Origin: Phoma sp. XZ068
Lineage: Eukaryota > Ascomycota > Dothideomycetes > Pleosporales > Didymellaceae
Length of the DNA: 64,000 bases
Assembly: GCA_004835665.1 (NCBI GenBank)
Contig: RBKR01000021.1
Location: 248,001 to 312,000, forward strand
Direction of reading: 5' to 3'
Position numbers and translations under genes: made by a program. Each line of letters starts with the position of its first letter. The first letter of the stretch is position 1. Below, one piece after another: positions 29,058 through 39,716 of this stretch. The notes beneath the pieces are model-generated. The model had not been told where the DNA came from. It did not search any database and saw only the letters and a program-made list of their open reading frames with translations.

Positions 29058-31464
29058 ATGCCTCCAGCATACACGACGCAGCAGAAGGCTGCGATCAGCC
29101 AGTTTATGAGTTTCACACAAATGGACCGCACCGCTGCAGTACGGGTGCTCAAGAGCCACGGCTGGGATGCCCAGAACGCCGTCAACGCGTAAGTACCTGT
29201 ATGATTTCCGTTTCTTTCTTCAGTCCACGGCCTCTTTACATACCGCAACGGATACGCCGTACACTGGACCGCCCGCCGATGCACCAAAACTGTCAGCGAC
29301 GACACGCGCGCACCTTCGACTTTGAGGAGATGGGAGGGTAAGGATGGGTACACAATATGGGAAGGCACATGGCATCGGGTCGTACACGCAACTTTGCGCC
29401 GAGGGCACATTCCTGGTGCACCTCCTGGGAAATTGCAGCGTACAAGCATGGACGTGTTCATCCGAAAGCAGCGGGCACGCCTACATGGTCCGCAAACAAC
29501 ACCATGCCACCTTCCATACAGCTCATGGCGTTGACTCGCTCGATAAACATGGCCAGCGCTGCTTCTCCTCCCGATCTCCCTTCGCTCACACCACTCTTTA
29601 ATCACGTTTTCTACGCCTACAATAGCCCGCTATGTTCGGTGCCTCCGAAGACCGCGCCAGACAGCTCGCCGGCCGCCAGCGCTGGAAGCGCATCAGCTCC
29701 ACTGGTTCAGTTTCCAGTTATCGATCCGTCAGTTCCTCGAGTCAACTATCTCATTGCGGGACATCGTCTATCTTCGAGCAGAACATCCTGCGGCCTACTC
29801 CAATTCCTGAGCATTACGTTTATACGGCCTACGGCTCCTGTGATGACCAGCACGATTCAGACGGATCGCAGCACTCTGCACTCTTTGCTGCAGCATCCGA
29901 CGTGGAGGAAGCCCTGTTGCACATGATGGGCAAAACCCTACATCCCATTACCCAGCAGCAACGGAGTCAAGCCGAACATCTGAGTCAGGTTCTTTACAAC
30001 GATGCGACTATCAACAGTGTTCTTCCGAGCCAGACAAGCAAATATGGGGTACTTGGATGGGGAGCGACGATTCTACATCAAGTACGTCACGCCACTGCGC
30101 CAATACCGCAAGGAAATGCGGTAGACCATCAGTCGATTACATCGACGGTGCACGATCTCACCAATCGCTCGATTTCCGCAGGCACTGCAGACATACAAGC
30201 AGCAGCATCGTTACGAGGCGGCGCAGGCATGTCCTGGCTCCCTTTGGCCATGAAACATTCTTGCTGGGCTATTTCATTCAACACTGGCTTTATGTACAGA
30301 TTTTTTGTGGATTCCTTGCCTCCAGTGAAAGCCACAGAATTCGCCCAGCTCTTCGGTGGCAAAGTGGCTCCTAGCCCGTCGTCCATTCTAGCTCAGCAAT
30401 GGTTTTATGTGCATCTCGAGCCCGACGACCAGATGATCTTCAGACGGATGATTATTGAGCGAGCGCATAAGCTCCTGGGCCCGTGTTTGAGCGGAGAGGC
30501 TCAGTCTCCTGATGAATTGCTCCAAATTAAGACGGCATCGAGGGCGGACAACGAATATCCGCTCGTCTACTTGGAGCGCCTGACGTATGCCGTACTGCCA
30601 CTGAAAGATCCTCTGGCCGTAGCTCGGTAGATTACCCTACCTATTATATTGTTTCCCGCATCACGATTAATAGCATTTCTGTAACACTGCAACGTTGCTG
30701 ACAAAGTACCGACAGATACTATAGCGGCAGCGGTGGTTCAAATACTTCCACTGCTACCAAGGCGACCCTGAACAAGCTTTTCGACAAGTACCGAGAGGAT
30801 GCTGCGGGGGAGCCTGATCTCATCGGTGTTGACGGCACTATGAGCTACCTTGAACAATTGGAGGTCGACCTTGAGGGCATGGACTCTCTCGCCGCCCTAG
30901 AGATCATCCAGGCTCCCACTATGGGGGAAATCACCCGGGAGGGCTTTGTCAACGGCTGGCTAGAGCGAGAGTGAGACCTGCCTTCAACAAATTCATTCTA
31001 TTTATACTAATTTGACCAGTTGCGACACCATTGACAAGCAGAAAGCGTACCTCAAGAACCTTAAGTCGCAGCTGCCAGCAGACAAGGCAGTATTCACAAG
31101 GGTCTACAAGTACACATTCTTCCTTGCCAAGACCGGGCAGCAGAAAGCTGTTGCACTCGAAAATGCCATGGCGTACTGGGACCTCCTCTTTGCCTCACCA
31201 CTTTCTGCCGTCCAATGGTCGACTCCTAACAACCCCTGGCTGGATTGGTGGAAGGAGTTTCTCAATGCCTCTTGGAAGAAGAGTGTCAACAAAGATATGT
31301 GGAACGAGACACTGAAGTTCGCGCAGCTCACTCTTCAGGACGAGGCGATCAGCTTCTGGAATGAGGAGTCGTCATGGCCATCGGTCATCGACGACTTCGT
31401 TGAGTGGGTCAAGAACGAGAAGCGTGGTGGTGGTGAGCAAAAGGCCGAGGAGATGGAGTACTGA
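29058..31464 (+). CDS. DCN1: DCN1-like NEDD8 E3 ligase with a very long first intron
   Basis: Exons 29058-29188, 30716-30970 and 31020-31464 give 276 aa, normal for the family. Exon 1 encodes the UBA-like domain (MPPAYTTQQKAAISQFMSFT, then RVLKSHGWDAQNAVNA). Exons 2 and 3 encode the PONY domain (ATLNKLFDKYRED, GTMSYLEQLEVDLEGMDSLA, CDTIDKQKAYLKNL, PWLDWWKEFL, ISFWNEESSWPSVIDDFVEW). DCN1 helps transfer NEDD8 to cullins. The 5' donor is GTAAGT and the exon 2 acceptor is CGACAG with a GCTGAC branch; both phases match. The first intron is therefore 1,527 bp, about thirty times longer than every other intron here, and holds a 332-codon ORF. Intron 2 is 49 bp. DCN1 identity is firm. Whether the long intron is actually spliced is inference. 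Confidence 0.87.
29632..30630 (+). CDS. Hypothetical 332-aa protein nested in DCN1 intron 1
   Basis: An uninterrupted same-strand ORF lies wholly inside the long first intron of DCN1, with an in-frame stop six to seven codons before its ATG. Residues 1-60 are Ser/Arg-rich, followed by DVEEALLHMMGKTLHPITQ and a hydrophobic, aromatic-rich second half (AMKHSCWAISFNTGFMYRFF and ILAQQWFYVHLEPDDQMIF). I recognise no family. Its length and composition suggest real coding sequence, past or present. It could be a nested gene, an inserted or retrogene-like copy, or part of a misread longer gene. Another 189-codon ORF overlaps its start in a different frame (29357-29926) and is less likely. Confidence 0.5.
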   Translation: MFGASEDRARQLAGRQRWKRISSTGSVSSYRSVSSSSQLSHCGTSSIFEQNILRPTPIPEHYVYTAYGSCDDQHDSDGSQHSALFAAASDVEEALLHMMGKTLHPITQQQRSQAEHLSQVLYNDATINSVLPSQTSKYGVLGWGATILHQVRHATAPIPQGNAVDHQSITSTVHDLTNRSISAGTADIQAAASLRGGAGMSWLPLAMKHSCWAISFNTGFMYRFFVDSLPPVKATEFAQLFGGKVAPSPSSILAQQWFYVHLEPDDQMIFRRMIIERAHKLLGPCLSGEAQSPDELLQIKTASRADNEYPLVYLERLTYAVLPLKDPLAVAR

Positions 31465-32090
31465 GCAGTCGAGTTGGGTCGAATATGGATGGTTCGACTC
31501 TACCGATATTACAAGCATACTCATTGGCGTGGATCACATCGAGCATGCGTTGATGTATCTGAACGAACATGGCTTGGCGAGGGATCACAGCGCCGACTGC
31601 GATGCGGATGGCAGAACGGAGCATACATACCCTTCGCCGAACCCAATGGCACTCTATGTCGGCATTGCAAGCATCTTAGCAGATAGAATAGCTCAGCACG
31701 GCGTCTTGAAGACTCGGAATACAAATGGACATGTTCTCTTCCAAACGTTGATGGATCGCGTAGACTAAACATGGGATGCAGCAGTTGTGCAGCGTGCAGG
31801 GACTATGTACCGGTGCAGTGCCTCGAGATTGCTGCATGTGCGCACACAGAACGTATAACATGTTTGCGTGCCCACGCGACAGCGAGGACTCGTTTTGATG
31901 TTCGCGGCGGGTGCTGGTGTTGGCGTTGGCGCGACCTCGCTTAGTGCACTAGCGCACCTGAGAAATGCCCTGCACACCACAGCACATTTTGACTTCACGA
32001 TTCCGAACCGTCCACTAACCCACACAGTCTCAAAAGTGCGTCCCCGTCGCCGCCCACGTCGCAATAATACTCGAATACTGATTGCTGCAG
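31465..32090. other. Region between DCN1 and RPL32
   Basis: About 625 bp. One frame stays open from inside DCN1 exon 3 to 31768 and reads like protein after the DCN1 stop (DITSILIGVDHIEHALMYLN), but it has no plausible start. The right part holds the RPL32 promoter and probably a 5' UTR intron, with a GTGCGT donor at about 32036 and the acceptor CTGCAG touching the RPL32 ATG. Confidence 0.45.
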
Positions 32091-32755
32091 ATGGCCGCCG
32101 CTAAGAAGCATGTCGCGATCGTCAAGAAGCGTATGAGGAGCCCACGCACCCGGTTCGCAGATTTCTCAGACTGACGACCGATACAGACCCCAAGCGCTTC
32201 AACCGCCACCAGTCGGACCGCTTCATGTGTATGATATCCTAGAAATTGGAGGCCAGGAACAGACGTTGACTTGGAACAGGCGTCGACCCCTCATGGCGCA
32301 AGCCTAAGGGTATCGACAACCGCGTCCGCAGGCGGTTCAAGGGCCAGGCTGCTATGCCCAAGGTACGGACGACCTCCACCGCACGATGCACGACTACGAC
32401 GCACCGCCGGACCGAGCAATGTCGTTGTGGGATTGATTGAGATGCGGGCCTGGACTGACATTTGCGACACAGATCGGTTACGGATCCAACAAGAAGACCC
32501 GCCACCTGATGCCCTCCGGCCACAAGGCTTTCGTCGTCAACAACGGTACGAATTCGCACGTCTCCTGCCCTCAGGAGCGCCACTAACGACTTTGCAGTTA
32601 ACGACGTCGAGCTCCTCCTCATGCACAACACCACCTTCGCCGCCGAGATCGCCCACTCCGTTTCCGCACGCAAGCGCATCGACATCATCGCCCGCGCCAA
32701 GCAGATCGGTGTCAAGGTCACCAACGACAAGGCTCGCGTCAAGACCGAGTCGTAG
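32091..32755 (+). CDS. RPL32: 60S ribosomal protein L32 (eL32), five coding exons
   Basis: Exons 32091-32130, 32187-32228, 32280-32362, 32473-32545 and 32598-32755 all join in phase to give 131 aa. The protein is unmistakable eL32: KKHPKRFNRHQSDRFMCVDP, WRKPKGIDNRVRRRFKGQ, IGYGSNKKTRHLMPSGHKAF, VELLLMHNTTFAAEIAHSVS and IGVKVTNDKARVKTES. It is a structural protein of the large ribosomal subunit. The high intron density for such a short gene is typical of fungal ribosomal-protein genes. Codon use is strongly biased to C-ending codons, as expected for high expression. No C/D-box snoRNA motif pair was found in the 110-bp intron 3. Confidence 0.97.
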
Positions 32756-35085
32756 AGCAGTGTGGATTTTCACTTGGGCGGGGCATACAAGGCGTCTCTC
32801 TGATTAGTTACGATCTCAATGGGAAGGCTTTTCTCTGTGGCTCGCTTCTTTCGACATGACGAGTGACATGCATGACATGCACTTCGAAAAACATTGCGAT
32901 GTTCCTGCGGGATGATCAGAGGTTACGACACGAACGGGAGCAGAAGAAAAATGCAATAAATGAGCCACCTTGCTGGATCGCGCATGAACTGTGACGCAGA
33001 CAGTCGCTAACATAGTTGCCTCGCGAACCGCCTATTAGGATGCAAACTCTGGTGCAGAGTCTTCGAAGAGACTGCATTCACATTCCACCTCCACTACTAG
33101 AGTATCAGCAGCAGGGCAGACCAACCAACGTGACGGACCAACAACAACAACCACAACCGACTTTGCTTAGAGCGAAGGCATCCCGTCAAGCCAGCCGCTC
33201 TACAATCACACGATCGTCACCCTAGATGCCTCCCAGGATCAGACTTTAGCCGTAATGTACACCCATCACCTTATTGCGCCATCAGGTCCTGCACGACATA
33301 AATCTGTCACTCTGCGCCAAGTCCCAAATGCGTACAATCTGGGATAACCTCGCCAAACGCGGTCTCGTTTGTCAAGCAGCACCTCATTTTGCGACCTATG
33401 AAGACACCACATGCTCGTCACGCACTTATTCACTCGTGTAATCAGATATTTCTCCGTTCACCCAACTCGTAGCCCATTATCACAAGGTCGATGTAATTCA
33501 TTGCGCACCTACATCTTATCCTACCATGTATGCTGATCAATGCTGGCACGGACCTACCATCCACCACCACCTACCCAGTCTGCTCCTATTTCTGACACTC
33601 GCTTGGCTTGCACGAGCACAGGCATACATCCTTCGATCGGTCGTCATCATCTATCCACTCGCCGTAAACTAGGGCCGACCAACGCGTTGGTTCCTGGCTC
33701 ACCGCATGTTGATGATTCTAAGTAAAGCCGTTGCGGCTCCGGGACCGGCTACGGTGCGAAAGGAGTGAAACCGGTGCACTGACGCTGTCCGTATGGCGGA
33801 CGAGGGGAGCGGACTCGCGGTGTCCTGGGACGGCATCCGCGGATGGGTGGCTGAGCCACGATTTGTGGGCGTCTATAGGGCTGCTATGTTTCGGCGTCTA
33901 AACTTTGGGCGAAGATCCAGATCATATTTGCATGTAAGGCTTGGCCTTCAAGCTGCTAAGCATTGCCACACTGTCCACAAGCAGCACTGCCGCCCGGCAG
34001 TTCAAATCACGTTCTTGTGAGTTTTGAACTTCACGGTGTTGCTAAATAGGCGTTCGTAAGATTGCGGAGTGTTTCGGTGTGATGCTCGCTAACGGGTGGA
34101 CTTGCAGCGCTTCCGCGCGGTGCTAGTCCCACTCTGCGATCCCTTCAACACCCGCACTATACTCGTGGATTACAGCTCCCACACCGCCATGCTTGTCGCT
34201 GCACCTGGCACTGCGTTGCTGCAGTTTCACTCACAAGCACCTCCCTTATCACTGTCCTACGTCAAGGCGTCTTATCTTGCAACACGCTCCCACGGGGTGA
34301 AGGAGGCGCTCTGATTGGCTCTCGCAGCATGGGTGTGCGTGTGTAATGAGGCAGGCACGCGTTTGTACGGACCGCGAGAGGAGCAGTGTGCGCGGGATCC
34401 GCGAGCAAGAGAAGGAAAAAACCGGGGGCTCTGTACCAAAGACGAGCTGACGGGCGGTGCGAGATGACGAATGATGAGCCGCTCGTTTGGCAGCTCCAGA
34501 ATGCGAGACTTGGGATAAGCTTGCAGGCTCGAACTCCTGCAATCGACAGCGAACCCGGGTTTCAACATAACCTCGACCCACAGTCTGCACTACTTTGGTT
34601 CCTTAGAACGGTCGAAGCGCCCTGATAATTTCCTTTCTTTGCTGGGAAAATCTTTCACAAGCCCAACACTATTTTAGCTCCCGTTCATTAAATAGCTTGA
34701 CACCTGCAAGGTCTTTGTCCTCGAAATTCCTCTTCAACTACGTATATCGGTGAACGGCGTTGCAAAGGCTCGCTCAGCCTTCCCTGGGACTGCTCTCGTG
34801 CTTTGCACGCAGCGGATCGGCGACCCTCGGCCACTCAGAATTCGAATTCGCCATCCGTGTGATCGAAGCTTCCACTAAGATCTTGCGCCTCGTCAGATTA
34901 CTCAGGTCTCGTCACAGTATTATTCTGAAGTCAGACTGCCACACGTGCTTGCTTCGCCGCAGCAACAGCTCATATCTTCCCAGAGCACGCCACCCCACAT
35001 ATATACTCCACAGTCAACTCCACTTGGAGCAGGAGTAGTTATCGAAAACTCGTCAAAGTCCAGGATATCGACTTCAGACTCCACA
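32756..35085. other. Long gene-poor interval
   Basis: About 2.3 kb with many short ORFs, none with recognisable motifs or consistent coding character. A GTTCAAATC box at about 34001 was checked as a tRNA B-box and rejected. The ORF of the next gene is open from 34945, but I prefer its later ATG. No repeat or mobile-element signature was seen. Confidence 0.45.
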
Positions 35086-36018
35086 ATGTCGCCAAATTTG
35101 TTTCTAGCTACTCAGAAGCTCTTCTCCCCTCACAAATGGTTCCGGGATACCAGGTCACAGGAACGATCCGTCCGGAAGACCGAACACTGGGCCGAACCTA
35201 CTCCAGGGCTTTATGAATATATTCCGGGTCGAGGCTGGTACTTGATGGCTAAATTGAAGGAAGCCGCTCATGATCTTCCTGAGGCGACTGCCGAGGGAGG
35301 ACCAGTACAAGCACATCGGGATCCTCCGAAGGAGTACGAAAAGCTCGCTCGTCCCATCTCTGCCCACTGGTCACGTGTTCTGAAGCGGTACATGCTGGAA
35401 GACGATTACAAGGCTCGCAAGAAGTACGGCACTATTCAGAACGACCGCGGCAAGAACGTCCAAGTCGGCTTCTTCCGCTTGGACGACGGCGTTGCATGGG
35501 TCCAGTGCTGGGACCAAGAAGGCACTTTCATTCCTGGTCCTTATAAGCTATGGTGCATCAGTCAACGCACAGGCCAATTCCGACCGATGCTCAAGGGCGA
35601 TGATCCGAAGTTTGCCGGTTCCCGCAACAGCTCCATTAGCAACTCACGCAACGCATCTTTTGACCGCGATGCCGACAGCCGCAGTCAAGACTCGCGCAGC
35701 ACCGAGTTCTACGTTGCTTCTCAGGCCGGCAGCAACAGGGACGGACCCAGTGTACCCAGCACTCGTCCCAACAGCATCCGTATGACTTCACACTCGACTT
35801 CCACTACCCACAGCCAGCCAGCTTCCCGCCGCTCTAGTCCAAGGCGCAATGGCAGCATCGAGTATGAGAAGGACAAGGCCGCCATGAGACAAATGGCGCG
35901 TGACCACCGCGAAGCCCTCGTCGCCGCCGCAAACAAATCAAAAGCCGATTCCAAGTCTGCCGTCGAGCGTATCGAGCGTGGCCGCTCCCATGACATCAAG
36001 GAGGTCACCTCCAACTAA
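35086..36018 (+). CDS. Hypothetical protein with Ser/Arg-rich tail
   Basis: The frame is open from an ATG at 34945, but the ATG at 35086 (MSPNLFLATQKLFSPHKWFR) begins the better-ordered part and gives 310 aa. Residues 1-180 look globular (WAEPTPGLYEYIPGRGWYLM, LKRYMLEDDYKARKKYGTIQ, VAWVQCWDQEGTFIPGPYKL, LWCISQRTGQFRPMLKG). The rest is low-complexity Ser/Asn/Arg with a charged helix (KDKAAMRQMARDHREALVAA) near the end. No known domain is recognised. The compact aromatic-rich core followed by a disordered tail resembles many fungal orphan proteins. It is a standalone plus-strand gene. Confidence 0.6.
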   Translation: MSPNLFLATQKLFSPHKWFRDTRSQERSVRKTEHWAEPTPGLYEYIPGRGWYLMAKLKEAAHDLPEATAEGGPVQAHRDPPKEYEKLARPISAHWSRVLKRYMLEDDYKARKKYGTIQNDRGKNVQVGFFRLDDGVAWVQCWDQEGTFIPGPYKLWCISQRTGQFRPMLKGDDPKFAGSRNSSISNSRNASFDRDADSRSQDSRSTEFYVASQAGSNRDGPSVPSTRPNSIRMTSHSTSTTHSQPASRRSSPRRNGSIEYEKDKAAMRQMARDHREALVAAANKSKADSKSAVERIERGRSHDIKEVTSN

Positions 36019-36784
36019 AAGTGTATTCTACCGGCGTTATATGGCACGAGCCACCATTGCATCACAGCGATAGCATGGCTCCAATCACGAATTTCCTATG
36101 GTACGGCCGATGGAATGATACGATTCACAGGCGCGACTCTAAGGTTTCCTTTTTAACCTTTCCCTTTTCTACCTTTTCTTTTCTACGGCGTCCGACTGCA
36201 TCTCAGTATACGGTATACCCAGGCATGCATTTCCTAGACGGATACGGATTGTTCATTCATTCAGGCAAAGCATTACGTTATGATACGATACGATAGCTGT
36301 ACGATGCATAGCGATAATTACATCTACCTTTTACCCACACTATCTTGACTTGCGATCGTGTTGCGTTTGACCTTGTCACTGATTTTGCCCCACGTTTGAT
36401 GCTACGTTGTTACATTGCGTGGCTGCGAGCGCACGTTTGCTATGTAGCTGCGTTGCGCTCTCCTGCTCTTCTTTTCTTTAGGGGCTTCGCGTGTACTTCA
36501 ATGGCTCCGGCTCTGGTCACAGTATTGTTGCTTCACACGAGTTACTTGAAGTATGCGCTGCCCATGGCATCTTTAAATATTTAGTGCGGCACGTAAGTAT
36601 CGAAAATATATGCACTCCTGGCAGTTTTGCATCACACGCTTCCACAATCTGCAAAGTCGATCTTCTACTGGAAGAAATTCATTTGGTACAGGTGGCTATC
36701 ATTGCGGCCATCGGGGCAGCAAAGGACCACCCCATCAGTGGCGAAAGACCTGAAGAGAAGCACAGCAACGCGATAAACTAGATC
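36019..36784. other. Intergenic region, AT-moderate
   Basis: About 770 bp with pyrimidine-rich stretches (ttttctaccttttctttt near 36165) and short ORFs only. It should hold the promoter of the 943-aa gene. No other feature is recognised. Confidence 0.45.
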
Positions 36785-39616
36785 ATGGAGGCAAAAGCCA
36801 AGGACTACGACGACATTACATCTGCCCGTGCTAAAGTGGCAGAAGCAAAATCCAAGGACCATGATAAGCCAGTATCTACCCATACTGAATACAACATCGT
36901 ATCCACGCCCTCGCCACCACCGCTACGGTTATCAGATATATGCCATCAACTAGACCTCCTCGTCTCGGCTCTCAGCACCGGCAAGCAGACTTTTGACTCG
37001 CTCCGCTCGCTTGCGATTAGCATCATTAAAGACATGACGGCCTACGCTAGCAGTACGTATGAGCGCTGTGAAAGGCGGTGTGAACGCCGCTCTCTTGCCG
37101 ATATGGGTAGGGATTTAGATCGAGTGGCTGGCAAGCTCTCAATGTGGGAAGATACGCATGAAGAGCTGGAGATGTTGCTGGGGGTAGATTTACAGCGTGC
37201 ATATGGGGCATTGTGTGGCGCACTGGGTGGTGGTGAGAGTAATGATAGTGTCACTGGCTGTCATGGGAGCATCACCAGCTGCGACGATGTAAGTGACAGA
37301 AAGATCGAGGAAGAGGCGGACCATGGTAACGAAAACGAGAATGATAACGAAGGCAAATGCGAATACACTATCGAAGAAGCCAGTATCCCCGATTCTGACC
37401 ACCTTGACTATCAGCTGAGCGAATCGGACGAGCTCTGCGGTTCCAGTACTCCAAGCGATCGGATTCAGGTTTCGCGAGAACTGCCAATTAGAAGCCACCC
37501 ATGGCATAATGTCGGTCTTGAGATATTGGGTGACCAAGTATACCTCCTTAAGGATGCGGCCCTAGAGCGCACCATTGACGTTGAAAAAATTTGCGACTTG
37601 GCGGTAACAACTGTGGGTATGATGAAGGCTATCGCCTGCAGCGAACTTTCAGCTACCAAAAGAGACGATGAGGCACGACTCGTTGATGACATGCTATGCA
37701 ACATTGAGCAAGCGGGAATTGCGGCCAAACTAGCAGCACCTGAACACAACGTTCTAATTGTTATTATGGATGGTGTATCTAAATGTTTCGAGGTCGTTCT
37801 CGATGCTTTGAGTCAGTGTCCGCACCCAGGCCTTTCGATTAGCGATGTGGCAGAATCATCTTCGCATGGTGCTGAAGAGGAACCGGTTGAGTATATATGC
37901 TCGACACTAGTCGAAGCTGACAGCAACCCCGGCAAGCATCCTCCTCCTACTCTACTTGCAGAGGCTTCAACTTCAAGCCGCAACTCTCCAGCATCTACAA
38001 TCGACAGAGGATCGGGCGAGCACAACGTTCTTTCTCCCAATACTTCCACTACTCACCCCATCACGCTCGACATTTTGAGTCAACAGACCTATCTCCTCCG
38101 CGAAGAGATCACGTCGCGACCTAGCAACATCCGGTCCATCTATGGTTTGGCCTGCACCACATTGTGCATGCTGGAATCCTACAGTCATCCCGAAGCCCTG
38201 CAGAAGGACTATGAGTACTACCTAGTTTCCGGCATCTCACACGACATTGAAGTAGCTCGAGCTGCGTTCGAAACACTGCAGCTGCCGGAAGACTATGTGT
38301 TGAGCATCTTCATGAGCAATTTGTCGACGGCTTTTGGTAGGCTACTTGATCAAATGTTTGAATACGCCTGCCTTGAGGAGTCAAGTCCAGATGAGGGTGC
38401 CTTGAGATCTCAACCGGAGCCCACCGAAACTGTAACGGATCCGGAAGCCAAAACTCGCACGGTGCCGTGTCTTCGAGGTGGGTGTTCTGACCGCATGAGT
38501 AACCCAGAGAACAGGCGTAAAAGTTTTGCAGACGACTTCGAGAGACTGTACAACGAGCTTCTAATACAAGATGCCGAACATTGTGGCGAGTCATCGCCTT
38601 CCCCATGTACGGACGCTTGGATGCAGTTTGCTGGCCTTCTGCAGATGCGCAATAGCTACCTGGAGCATCAGGTCCGGGAGCTCCAAGACATGAACAACAG
38701 TCTTTCCGAAGATGTGGACTGGCATGTAGATGCGCTAGCCAAGCTGGAGGACAAACTGAGAGAAGCACAGTTGGATCGCGCAGCAGCATTGGCCGAGGCG
38801 CTAGATCTCAAAATCCAGGCGGCATGCTCAGCAAAGTACCAAGCCCCGTCCGCTGAATCAGATGATAGAGAAGCGAGATACTCTGACATGACCAGCTGCG
38901 CAGCTAAGATGCCCTCTTTGGATAACAGCGCCGACACCACCACAAAGTACACTTATGGCTTACAACAATTTGGAAATGATTCACATACAACAGAACGAGA
39001 AGGTCCGCCAAGACCTTTTTTAACAGAGTTTTCTACTCCGGCTCCTTCGCCGGCATCAGCCTTCTACCTCTTTCCCAAAATCTCACTTATCCTACTACTA
39101 AGCTCGCCACCTCGTCTCTACCAGTGGCCACGAGGGACCACACTCCCTGGAATGTACCAAAATCTCGTTTATCAACACGATAACATCCATCAAGACGATC
39201 CAGTGCTGGATATCGTGTCCATCCTAGAACTCCGAAAATTCTTCGGCATTGGTATCCCTGATCCAGTGAGCGATGAAGCGATCAAGATCAGTACTCAAGA
39301 CCTAGATGGTGTCTCTGGTTTTGATGATGAGGTTGAGCTCGCCGCTTGGGAGACGTTTGATATGGATCCTGACTGGAACGATCGGGATTGGGAGGACAGG
39401 TGGTGTGATGTCGTTCAACCTAGCTTCTGCCGCTCGTCAAGCTGCACTGACAACGGCGGATCGTACCAAAGTAACAACGAGCTATTTGGTAACTGGTCGT
39501 GGAATGCTGACGCTTACCACGACGTGTGTCCTCTGGCCGAACGCAGTGCGTTTGCTCGGACACGTATTCATCATGTTGTCCCTGGCTATACTTGTCCCTG
39601 CATGAGTTGGCAGTGA
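36785..39616 (+). CDS. Uncharacterised 943-aa protein with three copies of a helical repeat
   Basis: A single long ORF. I recognise no known family, but the protein shows three related segments of about 100 residues at about 47-148, 241-345 and 424-528. Copies 2 and 3 align clearly: LEILGDQVYLLKDA with LDILSQQTYLLREE, ICDLAVTTVGMMKA with IYGLACTTLCMLES, and IEQAGIAAKLAAPEHNVLIV with IEVARAAFETLQLPEDYVLS. Copy 1 is more diverged (ICHQLDLLVSALSTGKQTF, then LDRVAGKLSM). All look purely helical, separated by acidic disordered linkers. A coiled coil follows at about 625-690 (LEHQVRELQDMNNSLSEDVD), then a tail rich in Asp/Trp (DPDWNDRDWEDRWCDV). A GTGAGT donor overlaps the last codons (39613), so the true C-terminus may be spliced to sequence near 39685. 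Function unknown. Confidence 0.65.
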   Translation: MEAKAKDYDDITSARAKVAEAKSKDHDKPVSTHTEYNIVSTPSPPPLRLSDICHQLDLLVSALSTGKQTFDSLRSLAISIIKDMTAYASSTYERCERRCERRSLADMGRDLDRVAGKLSMWEDTHEELEMLLGVDLQRAYGALCGALGGGESNDSVTGCHGSITSCDDVSDRKIEEEADHGNENENDNEGKCEYTIEEASIPDSDHLDYQLSESDELCGSSTPSDRIQVSRELPIRSHPWHNVGLEILGDQVYLLKDAALERTIDVEKICDLAVTTVGMMKAIACSELSATKRDDEARLVDDMLCNIEQAGIAAKLAAPEHNVLIVIMDGVSKCFEVVLDALSQCPHPGLSISDVAESSSHGAEEEPVEYICSTLVEADSNPGKHPPPTLLAEASTSSRNSPASTIDRGSGEHNVLSPNTSTTHPITLDILSQQTYLLREEITSRPSNIRSIYGLACTTLCMLESYSHPEALQKDYEYYLVSGISHDIEVARAAFETLQLPEDYVLSIFMSNLSTAFGRLLDQMFEYACLEESSPDEGALRSQPEPTETVTDPEAKTRTVPCLRGGCSDRMSNPENRRKSFADDFERLYNELLIQDAEHCGESSPSPCTDAWMQFAGLLQMRNSYLEHQVRELQDMNNSLSEDVDWHVDALAKLEDKLREAQLDRAAALAEALDLKIQAACSAKYQAPSAESDDREARYSDMTSCAAKMPSLDNSADTTTKYTYGLQQFGNDSHTTEREGPPRPFLTEFSTPAPSPASAFYLFPKISLILLLSSPPRLYQWPRGTTLPGMYQNLVYQHDNIHQDDPVLDIVSILELRKFFGIGIPDPVSDEAIKISTQDLDGVSGFDDEVELAAWETFDMDPDWNDRDWEDRWCDVVQPSFCRSSSCTDNGGSYQSNNELFGNWSWNADAYHDVCPLAERSAFARTRIHHVVPGYTCPCMSWQ

Positions 39617-39716
39617 GTATGGCCGTAGTTATATGTACCAATCTAATTAATCTGGTCCTGCTCTTCAGTGTGATATTTTCTTAGATCTTGTTCTAGCAAA
39701 CTTTCACTCGTAATCG

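Noticed and set aside
29357..29926. 189-codon ORF at the start of the DCN1 intron
   Set aside because: Overlaps the longer 332-codon ORF in another frame and is low-complexity Ser/Pro; the longer ORF is the better candidate.
31488..31505. GGTTCGACTCT, another B-box-like match
   Set aside because: T-stem has two mismatches and there is no upstream A-box.
31361..31768. 135-codon ORF overlapping the end of DCN1
   Set aside because: Its start lies inside DCN1 coding sequence in another frame. The downstream part reads somewhat like protein but has no start or recognisable family.
32363..32472. Possible snoRNA in the longest RPL32 intron
   Set aside because: No paired C box (RTGATGA) and D box (CTGA) at proper spacing and no H/ACA pattern.
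33996..34012. GTTCAAATC, an apparent tRNA B-box
   Set aside because: Flanking bases do not form a T-stem and no A-box or acceptor stem lies at the right distance.
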